Origin: an uncultured Ruminococcus sp. | GTDB lineage: Bacteria; Bacillota; Clostridia; Oscillospirales; Ruminococcaceae | Assembly: GCF_946415235.1 (NCBI RefSeq) | Contig: NZ_CAMKRR010000001.1 | Span: 1 to 64,000 of the forward strand | Direction: 5' to 3' | Length of the DNA: 64,000 nucleotides | Shown here: positions 8,367-16,664 of the stretch, piece after piece | Position numbering within the stretch: the stretch's first letter is position 1 | Layout of the letters: each line of letters starts with the position of its first letter | Notes under the pieces: generated by a model | Told to the model about the DNA's origin: nothing | What the model saw: the letters and a program-made list of their open reading frames with translations, nothing else | The model's database searches: none | Made by a program: the position numbers and the translations under genes

Positions 8367-8880
8367 TACGCAATTCCTCCTTTTCAACGCCAAAAATATT
8401 ACTAACGAAATCCAATATGTCTTCAACATATTCAGGATAATATTCTTCGTACTGTTCGCCGCCACGATATACTATTCTTCCGCAATCTGAACCATAGTCT
8501 TCATTGGCCCACTCGTGCGTTATCTCAAGTTCGGGATACAGAGTGGACAGTTTTCGAATAACGGGATGCGGAGCGGCCCAAGCCGTAAGAAAACTCATAG
8601 TGCCCGGCATATACGAACCGTATTCCGTACCGTCATATCCATAGGCGTTCCATTTAGTTCCCCAGTTGTCGACGCTCCAGTCATACCAATTGTTTTTGCC
8701 AAATTTACGGCGTTCCTTAACCCCGAGATTGCCGCGAAAGATATTGCGCGGCATAGGAATTATCTTGTTAAAGTCTATAGTTCCTAAGCCGTATTTCTTG
8801 TTCTTAACAGCTTCATGCATAGCCTCTATTTCGTCTTTATCTCCGACGAAAGTCAGTATATTCGTTACATGATTAGGCAT
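8356..8880 (-). CDS. YubB/Api92-like ferredoxin-fold protein
   Basis: This 174-aa protein begins MPNHVTNILTFVGD and contains FNKIIPMP, WYDWSVDNWGTKWNAY and a later ITHEWANEDYG. This pattern is typical of the Api92/YubB family with a ferredoxin-like domain. These proteins are common on plasmids, prophages and conjugative elements; their function is unknown. AGGAGGGG precedes the ATG. It sits directly between the amidoligase and the small acidic protein. Confidence 0.8.
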   Translation of the reverse strand: MPNHVTNILTFVGDKDEIEAMHEAVKNKKYGLGTIDFNKIIPMPRNIFRGNLGVKERRKFGKNNWYDWSVDNWGTKWNAYGYDGTEYGSYMPGTMSFLTAWAAPHPVIRKLSTLYPELEITHEWANEDYGSDCGRIVYRGGEQYEEYYPEYVEDILDFVSNIFGVEKEELRNDY

Positions 8881-8882
8881 AT

Positions 8883-9833
8883 TTACCCCTCCTCGTTGTT
8901 TTCGTTTTTAGGTGGTCGGTGGCTCCTGCAGTTATCTTTTGAGCCATATCTCCAGGCGGCATTGCCGCTGAGATGCTCATAGAGATGAGCGCGGCAGCTT
9001 TTGAATTCTTCGCCTATAAAGCCAATCCTGTTGAGATATACGCGCATAGCAAACTTTTCGTTTTCCTCCTGAACCTTCTTGTATCTGGCGCTCTTTTGAG
9101 AGAGAGCCTGATGGTCGAGAGCGAGAGCAAATACTATGTATGCGCGGACCTTTCCGGCATGAAGATCGCTGTTGAAGCCCCTAAGTTCAACTGTATGGTT
9201 ACCGTTGAAGAAACTATGAAGATTGAGGAAATGATATCTACTATCGTGATAGTGGTGCCATCTGCTCTCGGAATACCTGGAGTACCAGATATCTTCAATT
9301 TCTGTCATAGTTTTAGGCTTCTTTTGGTTGATCTGTTCAACCAGATACTCGTCCATTTTCTTGCAGTATCTCGCTCTAGCGGGCTTTATTTGCAGAGCCT
9401 TATAGAATAAATCGTTACGGCTTGCAACTAAATTGATAAAGTTTACGATACTGCGTGGAGTGTGCGGCTCGCCATCAAGATGGATATGTATGCCGCAAGT
9501 GCCATTAGTAAAACCGCCAGCTTTTCTGAGAAGCCTTACCATATTCTGCAAAGTATCAATATCTTCACGATAAGTAAGTATTGGTGTCACAAGCTCAACG
9601 GCGTGTAAAGACGAAGCGGAAGTTCTATGCCCATTTACCGTATGCATACATTCGATGCTTGAGTCATTCATGATTTTCCATTTACGTCCATCAGCGGCTT
9701 TGATTACATAAGAATCGTAGCCGTCACTCACGCGTTCCGTCGTGCCGTTGACGACCTTTGCGACTACTGTCGCAGCTCTGTTCCTGGTTATACCAGTGAA
9801 CTCGATTTCTACGCCAAACTTGTTTGACAACAT
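8883..9833 (-). CDS. Putative amidoligase (COOH-NH2 ligase)
   Basis: This roughly 316-aa protein belongs to the putative amidoligase family, a branch of the glutamine-synthetase-like fold. The N-terminal motif FGVEIEFTGI carries the metal-binding glutamates. GTCGIHIHLDG, RYHFLNLHSFF and HTVELRGFNSDLHAGKV are further family hallmarks. Such enzymes are predicted to form an amide bond using ATP. The ATG at 9833 was chosen because GGAGG lies 8 nt upstream, rather than the ATG five codons earlier. It is cotranscribed with a GGCT-fold protein that could reverse the bond. The natural substrate is unknown. Confidence 0.85.
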   Translation of the reverse strand: MLSNKFGVEIEFTGITRNRAATVVAKVVNGTTERVSDGYDSYVIKAADGRKWKIMNDSSIECMHTVNGHRTSASSLHAVELVTPILTYREDIDTLQNMVRLLRKAGGFTNGTCGIHIHLDGEPHTPRSIVNFINLVASRNDLFYKALQIKPARARYCKKMDEYLVEQINQKKPKTMTEIEDIWYSRYSESRWHHYHDSRYHFLNLHSFFNGNHTVELRGFNSDLHAGKVRAYIVFALALDHQALSQKSARYKKVQEENEKFAMRVYLNRIGFIGEEFKSCRAHLYEHLSGNAAWRYGSKDNCRSHRPPKNENNEEG

Positions 9834-9891
9834 TTCTCTCGCCTCCATTCGAGAACCTTGATCGTGCGTTTATACCCGAAAAAGAGACCTG

Positions 9892-9923
9892 CGACGTGCG
9901 CAGATTTCTCGCTACGCACGTCG
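9892..9923 (-). other. Hairpin upstream of the amidoligase
   Basis: CGACGTGCG (9892-9900) pairs perfectly with CGCACGTCG (9915-9923) in the 146-bp gap between two minus-strand genes. It has no T tract and may be a processing site, an attenuator or a weak terminator. Confidence 0.5.
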
Positions 9924-9979
9924 TGTGACTATTGATTTTAATGTGCTTCGGATCTTGTCCGATACCTATTTGAAAGCCC

Positions 9980-10198
9980 CTATTCCTCCTTTCGTGGGCT
10001 TTCCGTTGGATTGTTATCGTGCGTTGCCGAATTATCAGCTTCGCACAAGGAGCCGATTAGTGGTTTATATTCCTCGATCAGCATTTTTTTGACCTCGGCA
10101 TATTGTTCCGGAGTAATCAGCTCCATAGCGAGAAGCTGCTTGGCGAGTGCCTTTTCGATAACATATCCAAGTTCGTGATCGTACTCTTTATTCTTCAT
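9980..10198 (-). CDS. Small helical protein
   Basis: This 72-aa protein is not firmly recognised. Its core, YVIEKALAKQLLAMELITPEQ followed by YAEVKKMLIEEY, looks like a short SHOCT-like helical hairpin often found next to recombinases on Clostridia conjugative elements. It overlaps the upstream zinc-finger gene by 11 bp. The C-terminal tail is polar and probably disordered. Confidence 0.6.
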   Translation of the reverse strand: MKNKEYDHELGYVIEKALAKQLLAMELITPEQYAEVKKMLIEEYKPLIGSLCEADNSATHDNNPTESPRKEE

Positions 10199-10550
10199 AT
10201 TTCTTTACCTTCTGGCAGTAGCATTTCCTACTGCAATATCTTTTATTTGGGTTGCCTTTGCTAATGAATGTCTTGCCGCAGTTTTCGCAGATTAATTCAT
10301 ACTCCTGCTCCATTTTCTGCTTGTTCCAGTAGCTGACGCGGCAGTGATAGGAACAAAAACCTCTTTTCATACCCCTGTTATTCCTTTGAAATTCTTTACC
10401 GCAGTACAAGCAGTAATTCTTGCCGTCGGAATATTTTTGTTTGCGACGGCGACGTCGAGATTTGACAGTATTTATTGAGATGCCGAGTATATCGGCTATT
10501 TCTCTATCCGTTGCTCCTTTAGTAATTAGGAGCTCCATTTCATTTGTCAT
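10188..10550 (-). CDS. HTH plus double zinc-finger protein
   Basis: This 120-aa protein joins a short helix-turn-helix (residues 8-35, with DREIADILGISINTVKSR) resembling sigma-70 region 4, a basic linker, and two Cys pairs with CLYCGKEF and CENCGKTF plus later C-x-x-x-C/H partners. The layout suggests a DNA-binding regulator of the element. A GAAAGGA ribosome binding site precedes the ATG. Confidence 0.7.
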   Translation of the reverse strand: MTNEMELLITKGATDREIADILGISINTVKSRRRRRKQKYSDGKNYCLYCGKEFQRNNRGMKRGFCSYHCRVSYWNKQKMEQEYELICENCGKTFISKGNPNKRYCSRKCYCQKVKKYEE

Positions 10551-10607
10551 GCTTTTTCCTTTCTACCCGAAGACTTGGGGCATACAAGCCCATAACATCG
10601 CCTAGGC

Positions 10608-10850
10608 TCAATCAGGCCTTTCCGCACTATTGCTAGGCTTTATATTCATAAAGCATCTCATTCGATTACAGAACCTAAGTAAGTCATTTGTTTCGACCAT
10701 GACAGGTGCAAGCAATTCGCTAACATCTTCTCCATATTCATCAAGTACTGCTAAGACGCGTCTCGCATTTTCGCAATCTTCACGTAACATTTCTAATGTA
10801 GAGTTATATTCGTCATATAGCTCAAGAATGAAGATTTCTTCATTTGTCAT
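10608..10850 (-). CDS. Small acidic protein
   Basis: This 80-aa protein is not recognised. It is rich in Glu and Leu and probably helical, with ENARRVLAVLDEYGEDVSEL in the middle. It overlaps the upstream DUF5049 gene by 11 bp, in the same manner as other pairs in this block, which supports it as a real gene. Confidence 0.55.
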   Translation of the reverse strand: MTNEEIFILELYDEYNSTLEMLREDCENARRVLAVLDEYGEDVSELLAPVMVETNDLLRFCNRMRCFMNIKPSNSAERPD

Positions 10851-11061
10851 TATTATTGTCGCCGTTTAGGATGAAGTTTAGATATGCAAGTCTGTCTTCC
10901 TCAATCAGCATCACGAGTTCGTAATACTCCTCGCGGTTAGCAATTTCCTGAACGGTACGGGTATCAAACATGTTAGTTTCACCCGAATCGCGGATAGCGA
11001 TGATTTGTTCTTTGATTTTATCTGTGATAGGCTTTGTACTATCAGCTTTCTTTTTATTCAT
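10840..11061 (-). CDS. DUF5049 protein
   Basis: This 73-aa protein shows the DUF5049 pattern: ITDKIKEQIIAIRDSGETNM, then FDTRTVQEIANREEYYELVM, then a short tail. The function is unknown; the family is common on Clostridia mobile elements. The ATG at 11061 follows AAAGGATCTT and is preferred to an upstream start that would run through the preceding non-coding gap. Confidence 0.75.
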   Translation of the reverse strand: MNKKKADSTKPITDKIKEQIIAIRDSGETNMFDTRTVQEIANREEYYELVMLIEEDRLAYLNFILNGDNNNDK

Positions 11062-11158
11062 AAGATCCTTTCGGATTAAAGTTTGTATTGGGCGCAAAAA
11101 CCTTACCCGCGCCTGCGGAATGCTATGGCTTGTATGCGCCAAGTCTTCGGGATTTTAC

Positions 11159-12118
11159 TTAATAAAGCGTACTTGGATCGCAGCCGTTGATGATAATATC
11201 GCCGAGCTCGTCCATTGTTATTACGCGAAATAGTTTGGGTTTGTTTGAAAACTCACTTTTTATCTTTTCTTCAAGCTTATCTTTCCGGCTAATGTCCGGC
11301 ACTATCCATAGCGTTATAGGGAATACTGCATTATTACGCTGTTCGAGCGAAGTATTATAGTAGCTATGGTAGCGCTCGCATTTGAATATGATAGTTGCCG
11401 GAGATTCCGTGCTTAAATCCACCTCAATAAACCATCTGTCTTCGAATCCATCGGAATGAGTAACTATGAACAGATCCGGGTTCAGGGATATTCGCTTGCC
11501 AGCGTACATATACTGACGCCAGCACTCAGGCTCAAATTCAACTTCTTTTAGAAATAGCTTGTCGGTATTTCTGCAGAGCTCAACTATCCTCGTATAGCAC
11601 TCCGCTACTGATAGTGTGTGTCTCATAAAAGAATATGATGGTTCCACGAAGCGTTTCCTGGAAGTGTCTCCCGGAACGTTCATATTCACGAATCTCATTC
11701 CACCCTCGGTAAGGTGCCAGACGTATGATGCGGATCCTGCTCGAACTCCACCAATCCTACGTTCAAACGAAGATACTAAGCCGTTTAATCTGAGCTTCTT
11801 CATAGCTCTGGTAGTTGCAGACATAGCAGCCTTCTGAGACGCGGATTTATAGAAATGAAGTCGCTGAATCTGATTGGTCATTAGATACCGGCAGCTTGAT
11901 AGGCTTGCAAGTATATCCTTGTCTTTTGAGGTAAGTGAGTCCCTGAGCATCTCCAGTCTTGATTGACTGAGCCTGATGGTCATATGCCTCGCCTCACTTG
12001 TTTTAATTACCGTTGGAATACGGTAGTAGTCGCTTCCGTTGTTGTCTGAATTTGCCGTTTTTGCGGCCATTGTGGGAATATTTGATTGGTCTCGAATATT
12101 CGGTCGAAGCTTCATCAT
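11159..12118 (-). CDS. Replication-relaxation family protein
   Basis: This 319-aa protein fits the Replic_Relax family: a winged-helix segment (ILASLSSCRYLMTNQIQRL, about residues 68-86), a wing ending in YVWHLTEGGMRFV, then a nuclease-like beta region with LNPDLFIV and WFIEVDLSTES. These proteins are encoded next to coupling ATPases on Gram-positive conjugative elements and are thought to act in DNA processing. It overlaps the coupling-protein gene by 4 bp (ATGA), so the two are translationally coupled. Confidence 0.8.
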   Translation of the reverse strand: MMKLRPNIRDQSNIPTMAAKTANSDNNGSDYYRIPTVIKTSEARHMTIRLSQSRLEMLRDSLTSKDKDILASLSSCRYLMTNQIQRLHFYKSASQKAAMSATTRAMKKLRLNGLVSSFERRIGGVRAGSASYVWHLTEGGMRFVNMNVPGDTSRKRFVEPSYSFMRHTLSVAECYTRIVELCRNTDKLFLKEVEFEPECWRQYMYAGKRISLNPDLFIVTHSDGFEDRWFIEVDLSTESPATIIFKCERYHSYYNTSLEQRNNAVFPITLWIVPDISRKDKLEEKIKSEFSNKPKLFRVITMDELGDIIINGCDPSTLY

Positions 12119-14271
12119 ATTTTACGGCGTCCTATTGGTGCTTGAGTGGCCTCTGGGGCAGGAGTCTCATCGCTGCGCCTGAGCAATTCGAGGAATTCTT
12201 CCTCAACCTCTTCAATAGGTCGACCGTAGGTGGTCTGACTTAACGCTCTCAGCTCAGCCGGATTTTTGAGGCTTGCCGGAGGCGGTAAAGTTTTACCATG
12301 AATCCATCCAGTACTCTTACCATCAGACATGACATTTGCATATACTTCATATCTTGGCAGCGTCATGAAATCCAGCGCTTCAAGATTAGGGGCCATAGCT
12401 GCAACTTCTTTTGCGTCTGATGAATTCAGTCCGAATATGATTTTGTTTCTTGCGTTCGCATCGATACCGGCTTTAAGCTCAGGTGGAAGCTGCGCTCTAT
12501 ACTGATGCGCCATCGTAATACTTACGCCAAGTCCACGAGCTTGAGCTAATGCATCTGCTAGATCTGTCGGTAGACTTAAGTAATCTTGAAGCTCGTCAAT
12601 ATATAGCGAAATGATATGCCGCTTCTCAGCCGGTATATTCGCGCGAGAAAGGGTTAGTGTCCAGGTTAGGCCAACTATAAGGGAACCGAGTAGTTTGGCG
12701 CTTTCTGCGCCGACTGTGCCCTTGTTGAGCGGTACTAGGACTATTTTTCGTTTGTAGAATAAATCGGTGAGCTGAAACTTAGGTTCACTCTGTCCGAGAA
12801 TAGCTCTTAAGCCCGGACGATATAGGAATTGCCTGATCTTGTTAAGTACGGGTGCTATTTCTTGCTTGCGCTCACTATCGCGCATATTGTCGTAGGAGTT
12901 CCAGAATGGCTTTAAAGCAATCTGATCTTTTATCTTATCCGTAAGGCTATGCCTGAAGTTTTCGTCTGTGAGTAGCTGCGGCAGCCAGAGCAGCGAGGAT
13001 TCTTTTACCTCCGCCAGCGTCAATAGAGCTGCGCTCAGTACGTCTTGACTACGAATACCCCAGTTTTCCGCAAATATCTCCTTAAATACTGCAAGTATTG
13101 CGTCTGCAATAAGAACAGGATTACCCGGCAGCGATAATGGATTGAAGCCAACCGGACACGGATCCGACGGATCAATAACCACTACGTCGTTATATCTGCT
13201 CTCGGGTATGCGTTCCAGAATGCTATTAACAAGATCTGCTTTCGGATCAATAACTAATACGCTTCGTCCGGCATAAATATCTGAAAGGATCAGATTTTGC
13301 ATTGCTGTAGATTTACCGGAGCCTGTCGGTCCGAGCAGAATCGTGTGCTCGAGTCCGTCTTTTGGTGATATGCTTAGTTTCTTACTATTAATGCCGTCTT
13401 TGCTCATAGCGAATGTTCTATCATTCATGCGATTTGTAGGCTCGCGATACCATGACGGCGGTAATGTAGTTTTCGGATGAAGCCCATTTGTTCCCGGCAG
13501 TTCTTCGTCTCCGACTGGCAGCATGAGAAAACTTGCGACTTCTTTAACTGATAGCCGTAATGGAAAATGCCACGGAACATGAGCCATGTTAAGGTTTTGA
13601 TTCTTTTCGCTGTCGGTATAGATTCTTACGCCGGCAGACTCTAGAGTTCTTAAGGCGCTCAATACGCCGTTAATGTTGCCTCTGGCATATTCGCCGCTTG
13701 CGCCAATGCGAATCAATGCCTGAAAGCAATGTTGTTCAGATTTCTCCTTGATTGACTTTCTGGCTTCATTGGTTATTTGCTCGGTGCTACCGAAAATAGT
13801 CTGAAGCCAAGAAGCGTGAGGATCGGGAAAAGTCTTAGGTACGATCGTCGGAGCATAAGAACCTCCGAGCACGATTTGGAGTACGGCGCTATCTTCGCCT
13901 CGTACATTAGCAAGCGCTGCTAGTCCTGCGCGAACAGTAGACGTCATAACATTTGTGTTTAGCGCCAGAGATGGTTTGGTTATGCTCACTTTGCGAGCTA
14001 CTCGCATTGGAACGCGTGTATGCGCCGGGAGGGGATATATTGCTATATCCCCGTGAATCTTGATTGCCTCGGCGATTTTATTCATATATTTTCTGTCAGC
14101 GCCAATGATATTTTTAACGTATCCTTTGTGGCTGCGAGATTCCCATATGATGGGGCCGCGACCTTCGATAGTCGCAAGATGAGTGAGCATTTCGTAAACA
14201 TTATCTTCATTGAACGGCCTTTGCCATGCTACTTCTCGCCATTCAATGTTGTCTATGCTATGCTTCGCCAT
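12115..14271 (-). CDS. VirD4/TraG-like conjugative coupling ATPase
   Basis: This 718-aa ATPase has Walker A GPTGSGKST near residue 318 and a Walker B-type strand ISLYIDELQDYLS near 556, followed by QARGLGVSITMAHQY, the sensor region typical of TraG/VirD4 and TraM-recognition proteins. It would bring the DNA-relaxase complex to a transfer channel. There are no strong N-terminal membrane helices; a separate two-helix membrane protein is encoded just upstream and could supply the anchor. No VirB4, VirB6 or other channel genes are visible, so the element may borrow a channel. Confidence 0.88.
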   Translation of the reverse strand: MAKHSIDNIEWREVAWQRPFNEDNVYEMLTHLATIEGRGPIIWESRSHKGYVKNIIGADRKYMNKIAEAIKIHGDIAIYPLPAHTRVPMRVARKVSITKPSLALNTNVMTSTVRAGLAALANVRGEDSAVLQIVLGGSYAPTIVPKTFPDPHASWLQTIFGSTEQITNEARKSIKEKSEQHCFQALIRIGASGEYARGNINGVLSALRTLESAGVRIYTDSEKNQNLNMAHVPWHFPLRLSVKEVASFLMLPVGDEELPGTNGLHPKTTLPPSWYREPTNRMNDRTFAMSKDGINSKKLSISPKDGLEHTILLGPTGSGKSTAMQNLILSDIYAGRSVLVIDPKADLVNSILERIPESRYNDVVVIDPSDPCPVGFNPLSLPGNPVLIADAILAVFKEIFAENWGIRSQDVLSAALLTLAEVKESSLLWLPQLLTDENFRHSLTDKIKDQIALKPFWNSYDNMRDSERKQEIAPVLNKIRQFLYRPGLRAILGQSEPKFQLTDLFYKRKIVLVPLNKGTVGAESAKLLGSLIVGLTWTLTLSRANIPAEKRHIISLYIDELQDYLSLPTDLADALAQARGLGVSITMAHQYRAQLPPELKAGIDANARNKIIFGLNSSDAKEVAAMAPNLEALDFMTLPRYEVYANVMSDGKSTGWIHGKTLPPPASLKNPAELRALSQTTYGRPIEEVEEEFLELLRRSDETPAPEATQAPIGRRKI

Positions 14272-14283
14272 CTACTTCGCCTC

Positions 14284-14481
14284 CTACCATTTGGTTTCGT
14301 TGTGCTTCTTCCAAATTCGGTAAATTAAGATACCTGTCAGTATAAGCGTAGCAATTATGACGAGCACAGGCCAAACCTGTACAATGTAGCAAACGCCTAA
14401 TCTTATGAGATACGACGCTATCGCGAATATTATCGCAATTTCCAGGAATCTCGTTATTAAACTCTTCGGCTGCTTGTCCAT
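14284..14481 (-). CDS. Small two-helix membrane protein
   Basis: This 65-aa protein has two hydrophobic segments (about residues 10-30 and 34-54, the latter VWPVLVIIATLILTGILIY) and a basic tail. Two overlapping frames are open here; this one was chosen for its clear membrane topology and an AGGAGG site 10 nt before the ATG. It lies 12 bp upstream of the coupling ATPase, which lacks its own membrane helices, so it may anchor that protein. Confidence 0.65.
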   Translation of the reverse strand: MDKQPKSLITRFLEIAIIFAIASYLIRLGVCYIVQVWPVLVIIATLILTGILIYRIWKKHNETKW

Positions 14482-14486
14482 GCATA

Positions 14487-15059
14487 TCAAACCTCCTCAT
14501 TGTCAACACCAGCCTTTTCGCTATACTTTGGAACAGGATAGCCTGGGATCTCGATATCGGAATCAATTTGATTACCCCAGGCGTCCCATCCGGCTTGATG
14601 ACGTCTTGCGAACAGTTCAAGATATGGGCCAGGCGAACAGCGCTCAATAATGGCATACTGTTCCTCGGGTTTATGAGAGTGATCTTGTAACGGTGCGAAC
14701 AGCCAGTTTGGCTGAGCCTTGAATTTTATAGGTGCTTTGCCGCGAGTGCCGAATAATACGGTTTCGCTTGCATTTCTTAGGTAGTTTCCGAGTCCAAGAC
14801 GAGGCTTGATCCAGAAGAACGGCGACCTATATGTAAATCCCCATGCTTCCATTACCTCGATACCTTCCTTGAGGAGGCCATTGGTAACCCAGAGCCATAA
14901 ATGTGCGTCTTCTGTGCAGAAGTCAGCTACCGGCATATTTTTAATGTCATCAAGTGTCATTAGGTCGTAATGACTGGCAGCGCCGCGTTTGCCTTGCTGA
15001 TTTATGTTCCACGGCGGATCTGCCATGATGGTTGAGTATTTGGGCTTTTCTTTATTCAA
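14487..15059 (-). CDS. MT-A70 family DNA N6-adenine methyltransferase
   Basis: This 190-aa protein contains the catalytic DPPW motif (STIMADPPWNINQQ, residues 9-22). It also has HLWLWVTNGLL, PFFWIKPRLGLG and the C-terminal YLELFARRHQAGWDAWGNQ characteristic of MT-A70 enzymes. It transfers methyl groups to adenine, probably protecting element DNA from host restriction. The apparent start is TTG with an AAGGAAG site just upstream. It lies in the mobile-element block between the AAA+ gene and the membrane protein. Confidence 0.88.
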   Translation of the reverse strand: MNKEKPKYSTIMADPPWNINQQGKRGAASHYDLMTLDDIKNMPVADFCTEDAHLWLWVTNGLLKEGIEVMEAWGFTYRSPFFWIKPRLGLGNYLRNASETVLFGTRGKAPIKFKAQPNWLFAPLQDHSHKPEEQYAIIERCSPGPYLELFARRHQAGWDAWGNQIDSDIEIPGYPVPKYSEKAGVDNEEV

Positions 15060-15085
15060 TATCCATCTTCCTTTCGTTTAAGTTG

Positions 15086-15227
15086 CTTTGCGGCAGAGTA
15101 AACCACACTTTTTGCTTGACATAAAGGACTTTTTATTGCGGAATTTTGAGCGATACAACAGGGGTTAACAGATATAGGCCGCTGTTTAATGGCTATCGAA
15201 AAACGGTGTTGTTTTTCTGCCGCAAAG
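15086..15227. repeat. 12-bp inverted repeat enclosing an intergenic gap
   Basis: CTTTGCGGCAGA (15086-15097) and its exact reverse complement (15216-15227) enclose most of the 177-bp gap between the AAA+ ATPase and MT-A70 genes. No gene is seen inside. It could be an operator pair, an oriT-like structure or a long-range mRNA hairpin. Confidence 0.5.
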
Positions 15228-15236
15228 ATATTGATT

Positions 15237-16664
15237 TTACATTTTTATCAGTGTTGGCTCTTCGATAGAACCTTCAATTTTATATATATCGTCGTCGCTA
15301 GCATCGATGTTTGCAAAGGCTTCAATAAGCCGACCTTCAATTACTGCCTTGAACGATCTTACGGTGAGGCTGTTCTCTGAAGATACTTCATCTATGATGC
15401 CTTGCATTACGCCCTTTGATATATAGCCGATACGGACGCCATATTCGAATCCAGTTTCAATTATTTGCTTTGCAAGTATTTTTGCCTTAGCCTCGTTGCT
15501 CAGGGGCTTATACTCAACAAAACCATGAAATCTACTGGCAATTTCTGCGAGGGTGCCATATTTAATAAACTCGCGGCGAGCTTGTTCGGTTTGTTTATAG
15601 ATGCGCTGAGTAATACTTTCTTCTATATCGACCGGCGCTTCTTCTTTCATATAAGCAACCTTAACAGCTCCGTCATCAAAGGAAATATCCTCTACGTCAT
15701 TAGAAATTGAGAAACCGATGGGGTTCTTTGGGGTATCCTGATTATCGCCGGATAATATATAGTTGCTAGTGAAGAAGAATATGCAGTGCTTAAAGTCGAA
15801 CTCGCGGCTTCCGTCAGGAAGTCTTGAGCGTGACGCGCATCTGCCTTCATCGAGTATAGCCATGAAAGTCTTTAGGACTTGTGGGTGAGCCTTATCTAGC
15901 TCATCAAAAATAAATACAGTGTAGGGATTATCGAGGACGGCCTCGAATACGGGCTTATCTTCGTAGCCGACATATCCGGGCGGAGAACCAATCAGTCTAT
16001 ATACCGTATGGGCTTCCGTGAAAGTATTCAGGTCTGTCCATACCGTTGCATATGTATGGCCGCTTTGCTTCGATAATATGCTCGCTAAACACTTGGCAGT
16101 TTCAGATTTACCTATTCCGGGCGGACCATATGCTAGTAGCGACAATGGTTTCTTAGGTCTTTTCTTCTTAGTAAATGCGGCTGTTTGGAAGCAGACCGTA
16201 TCTACGGCGTCGTCTTGGCCTATAATAGACTTCTTCATTTCCTTGCGTAGACTGCCGAAGGACAATGTTTGCTCAATGGCCTGTTCGGGCGGAATCGTTA
16301 TGTTGGACCAATCCGCGACTTCTGATTCTTCGTTAGATTCCCCAGAGCCTTCCGGCTCCGGAGAATCCTCCTTGAATTTTCGACAGAGCCTCACGAATGA
16401 AGCCCAATCCTTACTTGTGATCTGGTTGTACTTGAATAGCTTATAGAGTGACGGGTTATGTCCGCGATATCTTATGTCTTCATGGCAGTAGATAATATAG
16501 CTATCACCATCTGTTCCAATGCTTATTGTTGCTGTATTGGGTGTGCATACTTCCGGTAACTCACAGTCATCAAAAGTATAAACGCCTGGACTAGCAGAGT
16601 CGACTGCCGTCTTGAGGTCGTCAAAGTCTTCCTTGGGCGCTATAGAAAAATCCGTAATCTTCAT
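15237..16664 (-). CDS. ClpB-D2-like AAA+ unfoldase with unique N-terminus
   Basis: This 475-aa AAA+ protein has Walker A GPPGIGKSE near residue 180, the substrate-gripping pore loop SPPGYVGYED near 226, Walker B VFIFDELDKAHP near 252, and a C-terminal ClpB-D2-small-like lid. The GYVG loop is the mark of protein unfoldases of the ClpA/B/X type. The first 140 residues are not recognised and may recruit substrate. The start follows AGGAGGGG and overlaps the JAB-E1 stop by 4 bp. No ClpP-like peptidase is nearby. Being coupled to a JAB/E1 gene, it may unfold tagged proteins; that is inference. Confidence 0.85.
   Translation of the reverse strand: MKITDFSIAPKEDFDDLKTAVDSASPGVYTFDDCELPEVCTPNTATISIGTDGDSYIIYCHEDIRYRGHNPSLYKLFKYNQITSKDWASFVRLCRKFKEDSPEPEGSGESNEESEVADWSNITIPPEQAIEQTLSFGSLRKEMKKSIIGQDDAVDTVCFQTAAFTKKKRPKKPLSLLAYGPPGIGKSETAKCLASILSKQSGHTYATVWTDLNTFTEAHTVYRLIGSPPGYVGYEDKPVFEAVLDNPYTVFIFDELDKAHPQVLKTFMAILDEGRCASRSRLPDGSREFDFKHCIFFFTSNYILSGDNQDTPKNPIGFSISNDVEDISFDDGAVKVAYMKEEAPVDIEESITQRIYKQTEQARREFIKYGTLAEIASRFHGFVEYKPLSNEAKAKILAKQIIETGFEYGVRIGYISKGVMQGIIDEVSSENSLTVRSFKAVIEGRLIEAFANIDASDDDIYKIEGSIEEPTLIKM

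Noticed and set aside
14258-14656. A 132-aa frame overlapping the small membrane protein and the methyltransferase end
   Set aside because: It overlaps two better supported genes, and its sequence lacks any domain pattern; the membrane protein frame has clear helices and a good ribosome binding site.
15237-16664. MoxR or PRTRC cassette ATPase
   Set aside because: The pore loop GYVG and small C-terminal domain point to the ClpB-D2 type; no ParB, PRTRC ubiquitin-like or other cassette genes are present.
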